From Microbacterium esteraromaticum (GTDB lineage: Bacteria; Actinomycetota; Actinomycetes; Actinomycetales; Microbacteriaceae): a stretch of DNA of 64,000 nucleotides. Below are positions 60,565 to 64,000 of the stretch, piece after piece. A program made the position numbers and the translations under genes. The DNA is taken from positions 1,860,001 to 1,924,000 of the forward strand of contig NZ_JAFBBS010000001.1 of NCBI RefSeq assembly GCF_016907315.1, in the 5' to 3' direction. Each line of letters opens with the position of its first letter. The first letter of the stretch is position 1. A model generated the notes under the pieces. That model did no database searches and was not told the DNA's origin. It saw only the letters and a program-made list of their open reading frames with translations.

Positions 60565-63500
60565 ATGTCTGTCCACTTTGCAGACCTCGTCCGCGAGTCG
60601 AGCCGCGAACTCAGCCTTCGCGAGCTGCTCGAGCAGCCGGTCACCGAGCTGATAGGCGTGAGCTCCGCGGCAGCATCCGCCCTGTCATCTCTGACGATCG
60701 AGTCGATCTTCGATCTCGGCACCTCGTCGGTGTTCGCCCGCGCCTCGGCCGCGCTCGCGGCGGCCGACTCCGACGTGCAGCTCGTGCCGCAGGACATCCT
60801 CGGCACGTCGGGAGCCGGCGTGCCGCCCGAGGATGTGCCTGGCCTGCCTATCGGACGGATGCACGGGGTGTCGCAGGCCGTCGCGTCGGCCCTCACCGCC
60901 GCGCTGTCGGTCAGCAGCATCCGCGAACTCGCGCTGTGGCCGCCGCGCCGTGTCGCGCACGAAATGGTCGGGGTCGCGCTCGGCACCGACCTCGGCGACA
61001 CCGAAGAGCGAGCCGCCGAAGACCTTCGGCCGGCCTTCGGGGAGTACCCGACCGAGCGCGTCTACTACGACACGCTCTTCATGCTCGGAACGGATGCCGG
61101 GCAGGCGCAGCAGCCGCTCTCCGCGCCGCTCTCGCTCGCGAAGCTCGCCGGCGGCGCGCTCGCCTTCGGGGCGCCGGCGATCGGGGCGATCGCGACGTAC
61201 GCGCAGTCGTGGTTCGCGCAGGGGCTCACTCTCGGGCACATGGTGCACTCGCTCGCGCTCGCTCCAGGAGAGGCGACCAGGCTCGCGGTCATCGACTGGA
61301 CGCGCAAGACCACGACGACGGCGAGCGAGTCGGTCGACGAGGGCGAGCGCCTCACGAACGCGACCAACCATGTGCGGGCGATCAGCGAAGTGCAGAACGC
61401 GGTGGCCGAAGAGATGCAGGAGGGCGGCTCGATCGCCACCGGATGGTCGACGTCATCGAGCAAATCGAAAGGCTTCGCGGCCAGCTACGGCGGAGGCATC
61501 GCGGGCATGGCCGGCTCGATCGGCGGCGCGCTCGGCTTCGGAGGCGGCGGCTCGTACACGAGCCAGTCATCCGAGACGCAGTCTGAGGCGACGAGCGCAT
61601 CGTGGTCGGTGGGGTCGCGCTCGGTCCTCGCCGAGATGAACCAGCGGGTGAACGACCGCACCGAGCAATTCGCGACCTCGGTGCGCAACCGCAGGGCGAC
61701 CGCCGTGCGAGAGGTCTCGCAGTCGGAGCACGAGCAGGTCAGCACCCGGATCGTCGCGAACTACAACCACATGCATGCGCTCACCGTGCAGTACTACGAG
61801 GTCGTGCAGATCTACCGCGTCACCGTGCAGCTGAACAGGTTCGACCGCGCGCTGTTCCTGCCGTTCGAGCTGCTCGACTTCAGCACGGCATCCGGTGCTG
61901 ATCTCGTCGCGCGCTTCCGGGGAGAACTGCTCTCGGGCGCGCTCACACCGCGCGCGGCCGATCTGCTGATCGACGACCGCGGACGCATCGAGGTGCACAG
62001 CGCCGTGCGGGTGCCGAGGCCGATCACGGTGGCCGACGTCGCGGTGGCTCCGGTGTCTGTGGGAGCCAGGGTGGCGATGCGCAGACCGGGCGGCGAGACT
62101 CCGCTTCCCGAGGAACCACCGGAAGATCCGCCCGAGGTGCCGCCGGTCGGTGACCCGGTCCGGCCGCCGCGCACGGTGACCCGGTTCACGGTCGTGCGCC
62201 CAGGGCCGATCGCGGAGGTCGTCCCCGGTGACGCGCGCATCACCTCGATCGCGTTCGACGATGTCGTCGTCGATCGCGTTCGGCTCGACCAGCCGGGGGT
62301 GGCGGCCGAGGCGAGCACCTTCCTGGTGGCCGCGGGCACCGGGCAGGTGGACTTCCCGCAGGGCATCGCCGCGCGAGGCATCGACGCGATCCACGTGGCC
62401 CGCGATTCGGCCGCTGCGGCTGAGGGGTCGATGGTCATCCGGTACGAGTCCGAGGGCCAGCAGTCGTTCGCCGTCGTGCCGATCGCCGTGCTCGCGACCA
62501 GCGCCATGCAGAAGGTCTGCTTCCTGCACGGGGATGCTGTGGGGCGCCGCGCCGAGCTGCTCGCCCATCTGCAGGCGAACCGCAGCCACTACACCCGCGT
62601 TGTGCTGGGGCGTCTGGATGCAGCATCCCTCGCCCTGCTGCTCGCCGATGTGTCGTGGCAGGGGAAGCCGCTCGCCGATCAGGTCGAGCCGAATCCGATC
62701 GCGGTGTCGGGCAACTACCTGGTGCTGCGCGCACCGGCCGAAGACGGCGACGCCAGCGGACTCGCGCAGTTCGCGACGTGGGGTGAGCTGCTGCGCGACC
62801 GCAGGATCGACTTCGGCACCCAGTCGACCCGGCTCGTGCCCATCCCCACCGCGGGCGTCTTCGCCGAGGCGGTGCTGGGCCGTTCGAACTCTGCCGAGAA
62901 GCTGGACATCACCCGGTTCTGGAACTGGCAGGATTCGCCGATTCCGCTGCAGCCGCCCGAGATCTCCCCGGTCGCGACCGGGTCGCGCGGAACGACCGAC
63001 GACCTGAAGCCCGGGCAGCTGGGCGCACCGGTGCTGGGCATCTCGGCACCGACGGTGCTGCCCGAGCCGGCCGGGCTCTCGGCGGCGCTGAGCGCACTGG
63101 CGAACGGAAGTATGTTCCGCGACATGGCCGGCCTCGTCGGCACGCAGGACGTCGCGAAGGATGCATCCGCCGGCACCCTCAACGCCGCCACCGAGGCGGG
63201 GCGCATCGCGAGCACGAACTTCCAGACCGCCACCACTCAGGCCACCGAGATGGGCAAGGCCGCCGCGAACATGTTCACGGCGATCAAGTCGGGTGAGGCC
63301 GCCAAGGGACGCGAGGCGGGCATCTCGGGCGACGGCGCCCGGATCAACCACGGCCGCGACATGGACGAGCGCGGGGTGACGGCGGGTGGCTCTGGTGTCT
63401 CGCCGGGCGCAGGTGGTTCGCTGCTCGACGCGGTCGGCGGGTCCTCCGCCGACCCCTCCGCTGAGACAGGGACGTTCGACACGGCATCCGGCGGCTCGGG

Positions 63501-64000
63501 CGGAACCGATTTCATGCCGGGGCCGACGGGCTTCCCCCGCGAGCTCGGATTCGCCGATGACGCCTCGTCGGTCTCGCCCGACCGGCTGGGCGCTGCCGCC
63601 CGCCAATTGGGTGTGCCGATGATACTGGCCGACTTCACGACTCGCGGATCGAGCACGTCGATCCGCTCGTCGAAGACCCTGCTGCTGAAGACCCTGCGGA
63701 CAGACGCTCTGAACGCCGGGATCGCGCTGCGTGGCGTGACTCTGCGTGACCTGGCGACGCATCCGAACGGCAAGGCCTATGCGGCCGTGGAGTTCGGCGC
63801 GTGGACCGACGACGCGAAGAACATCTACGTGAATCTTTCGGCTCTGCAGAAGATGATCGCCGATGCGGTGGCGAACGGCGTGCTGCTCGCCGATGCCGAG
63901 GACTTCGTGCGAGGCGTGGGAGTGCTCACGCTGCGGCACGAGGTGCAGCACACCGTGCAGTTCACGACGCTCGCGTCGCGGGCGCCGACGTTCGCCGAGA
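60565..64000 (+). CDS. Very large protein of unknown function with HEVQH motif (5' part)
   Basis: At least 1145 residues, running off the window end with no stop. ATG 60565 follows CGGAGA. No signal peptide. Residues 190-213 and 302-338 are hydrophobic or Gly-rich (the latter Ser/Gly low complexity); about 250-300 and 345-420 are long helices that look like coiled coil (HVRAISEVQNAVAEEMQE; TRIVANYNHMHALTVQYYEVVQIYRVTVQL). A Pro/Glu-rich linker lies near 513-535, then beta-rich domains. Gly/Ser/Thr linkers precede a C-terminal region with HEVQH (1125-1129) in TLRHEVQHTVQF, a zinc-metalloprotease-type HExxH. The modular plan with a protease-like end fits a secreted or injected effector; not assignable to a family by eye. 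Confidence 0.75.
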   Translation, partial: MSVHFADLVRESSRELSLRELLEQPVTELIGVSSAAASALSSLTIESIFDLGTSSVFARASAALAAADSDVQLVPQDILGTSGAGVPPEDVPGLPIGRMHGVSQAVASALTAALSVSSIRELALWPPRRVAHEMVGVALGTDLGDTEERAAEDLRPAFGEYPTERVYYDTLFMLGTDAGQAQQPLSAPLSLAKLAGGALAFGAPAIGAIATYAQSWFAQGLTLGHMVHSLALAPGEATRLAVIDWTRKTTTTASESVDEGERLTNATNHVRAISEVQNAVAEEMQEGGSIATGWSTSSSKSKGFAASYGGGIAGMAGSIGGALGFGGGGSYTSQSSETQSEATSASWSVGSRSVLAEMNQRVNDRTEQFATSVRNRRATAVREVSQSEHEQVSTRIVANYNHMHALTVQYYEVVQIYRVTVQLNRFDRALFLPFELLDFSTASGADLVARFRGELLSGALTPRAADLLIDDRGRIEVHSAVRVPRPITVADVAVAPVSVGARVAMRRPGGETPLPEEPPEDPPEVPPVGDPVRPPRTVTRFTVVRPGPIAEVVPGDARITSIAFDDVVVDRVRLDQPGVAAEASTFLVAAGTGQVDFPQGIAARGIDAIHVARDSAAAAEGSMVIRYESEGQQSFAVVPIAVLATSAMQKVCFLHGDAVGRRAELLAHLQANRSHYTRVVLGRLDAASLALLLADVSWQGKPLADQVEPNPIAVSGNYLVLRAPAEDGDASGLAQFATWGELLRDRRIDFGTQSTRLVPIPTAGVFAEAVLGRSNSAEKLDITRFWNWQDSPIPLQPPEISPVATGSRGTTDDLKPGQLGAPVLGISAPTVLPEPAGLSAALSALANGSMFRDMAGLVGTQDVAKDASAGTLNAATEAGRIASTNFQTATTQATEMGKAAANMFTAIKSGEAAKGREAGISGDGARINHGRDMDERGVTAGGSGVSPGAGGSLLDAVGGSSADPSAETGTFDTASGGSGGTDFMPGPTGFPRELGFADDASSVSPDRLGAAARQLGVPMILADFTTRGSSTSIRSSKTLLLKTLRTDALNAGIALRGVTLRDLATHPNGKAYAAVEFGAWTDDAKNIYVNLSALQKMIADAVANGVLLADAEDFVRGVGVLTLRHEVQHTVQFTTLASRAPTFAE

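Noticed and set aside
61567..63951. Minus-strand open frame of 794 codons opposite the very large gene
   Set aside because: It is an antisense shadow of the plus-strand gene: His/Arg/Gly/Val-rich composition, no domain motifs, and no ribosome-binding site. The plus-strand frame has coherent helices, linkers and HEVQH.
1..64000. tRNA, rRNA, prophage or conjugation genes
   Set aside because: I looked in all intergenic gaps and found no cloverleaf, rRNA stretch, phage structural gene, relaxase or integrase that I could support by eye.

Overview
The window is a GC-rich chromosomal segment of an actinobacterium. Nearly every third codon position is G or C, GTG starts are frequent, genes are packed with ATGA, GTGA or TGATG overlaps, and the word GCATCCGG/GGATGCC recurs. 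There is a Tat-exported polysaccharide lyase, an actinobacterial carrier protein of the type VII secretion kind and a DUF5107/TPR protein. I infer Microbacteriaceae, most likely Microbacterium; no rRNA or tRNA is present to confirm this. I see no prophage, transposase, CRISPR array or plasmid origin.

Layout. 1-9012: a carbohydrate block with a MalF/MalG/solute-binding ABC importer, a DadA-like oxidase, a family 8 polysaccharide lyase behind a LacI-type operator, and a DUF5107/TPR protein. 9101-12721: a zinc alcohol dehydrogenase and a TetR/ABC-ATPase/ABC-2 permease operon. 12803-17587: an rRNA-type methyltransferase with a palindromic element in its reading frame, then a glycine betaine (ProU-type) importer behind a structured leader. 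17651-26054: a catabolic block with a YheO-type regulator, rhodanese, MFS importer, KDPG aldolase, KDG kinase, DSD1/D-threonine-aldolase-like PLP enzyme, D-aminoacylase, IclR and RidA. The order of reactions fits breakdown of an N-acyl-D-amino sugar acid such as N-acetyl-D-glucosaminate. 26178-30492: lipase maturation factor homologue, Gfo/Idh/MocA and SMP-30 genes. 30552-32727: a persulfide-response operon with a CstR-like repressor that keeps C36 and C65 but has Ala at 61. 32743-37068: flavin monooxygenase, F420-type reductase, MHS transporter and LysR. 37089-46926: DksA-like protein, 6-phosphogluconate dehydrogenase, VOC protein, amidohydrolase/APC transporter/LacI operon, purL and a BKACE enzyme.

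47060-52723: a compact LacI regulon. A nucleobase (NCS2) permease on one strand and an amidohydrolase-TauE-LacI operon on the other each start behind an identical 17-nt sequence centred on the palindrome CCAAATCGATTTGG. 52763-55560: an unrecognised protein, a dicarboxylate symporter and a small unknown protein. 55679-57689: a three-gene type VII secretion module of carrier, candidate toxin and candidate immunity protein. 57885-60326: SDR, TetR and an intracellular DRGH-type nuclease. 60565-end: the first 1145 residues of a very large unrecognised protein ending in an HEVQH zinc-protease-like motif.

A feature running through the whole window is a set of long hairpin-forming intergenic elements that fall into four sequence families (AAAGGCACC, CGCCGAG, GCGTTCGAATCG and AACTCAGGAGA). 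They usually sit at gene ends. One AACTCAGGAGA copy lies in frame inside a coding gene.
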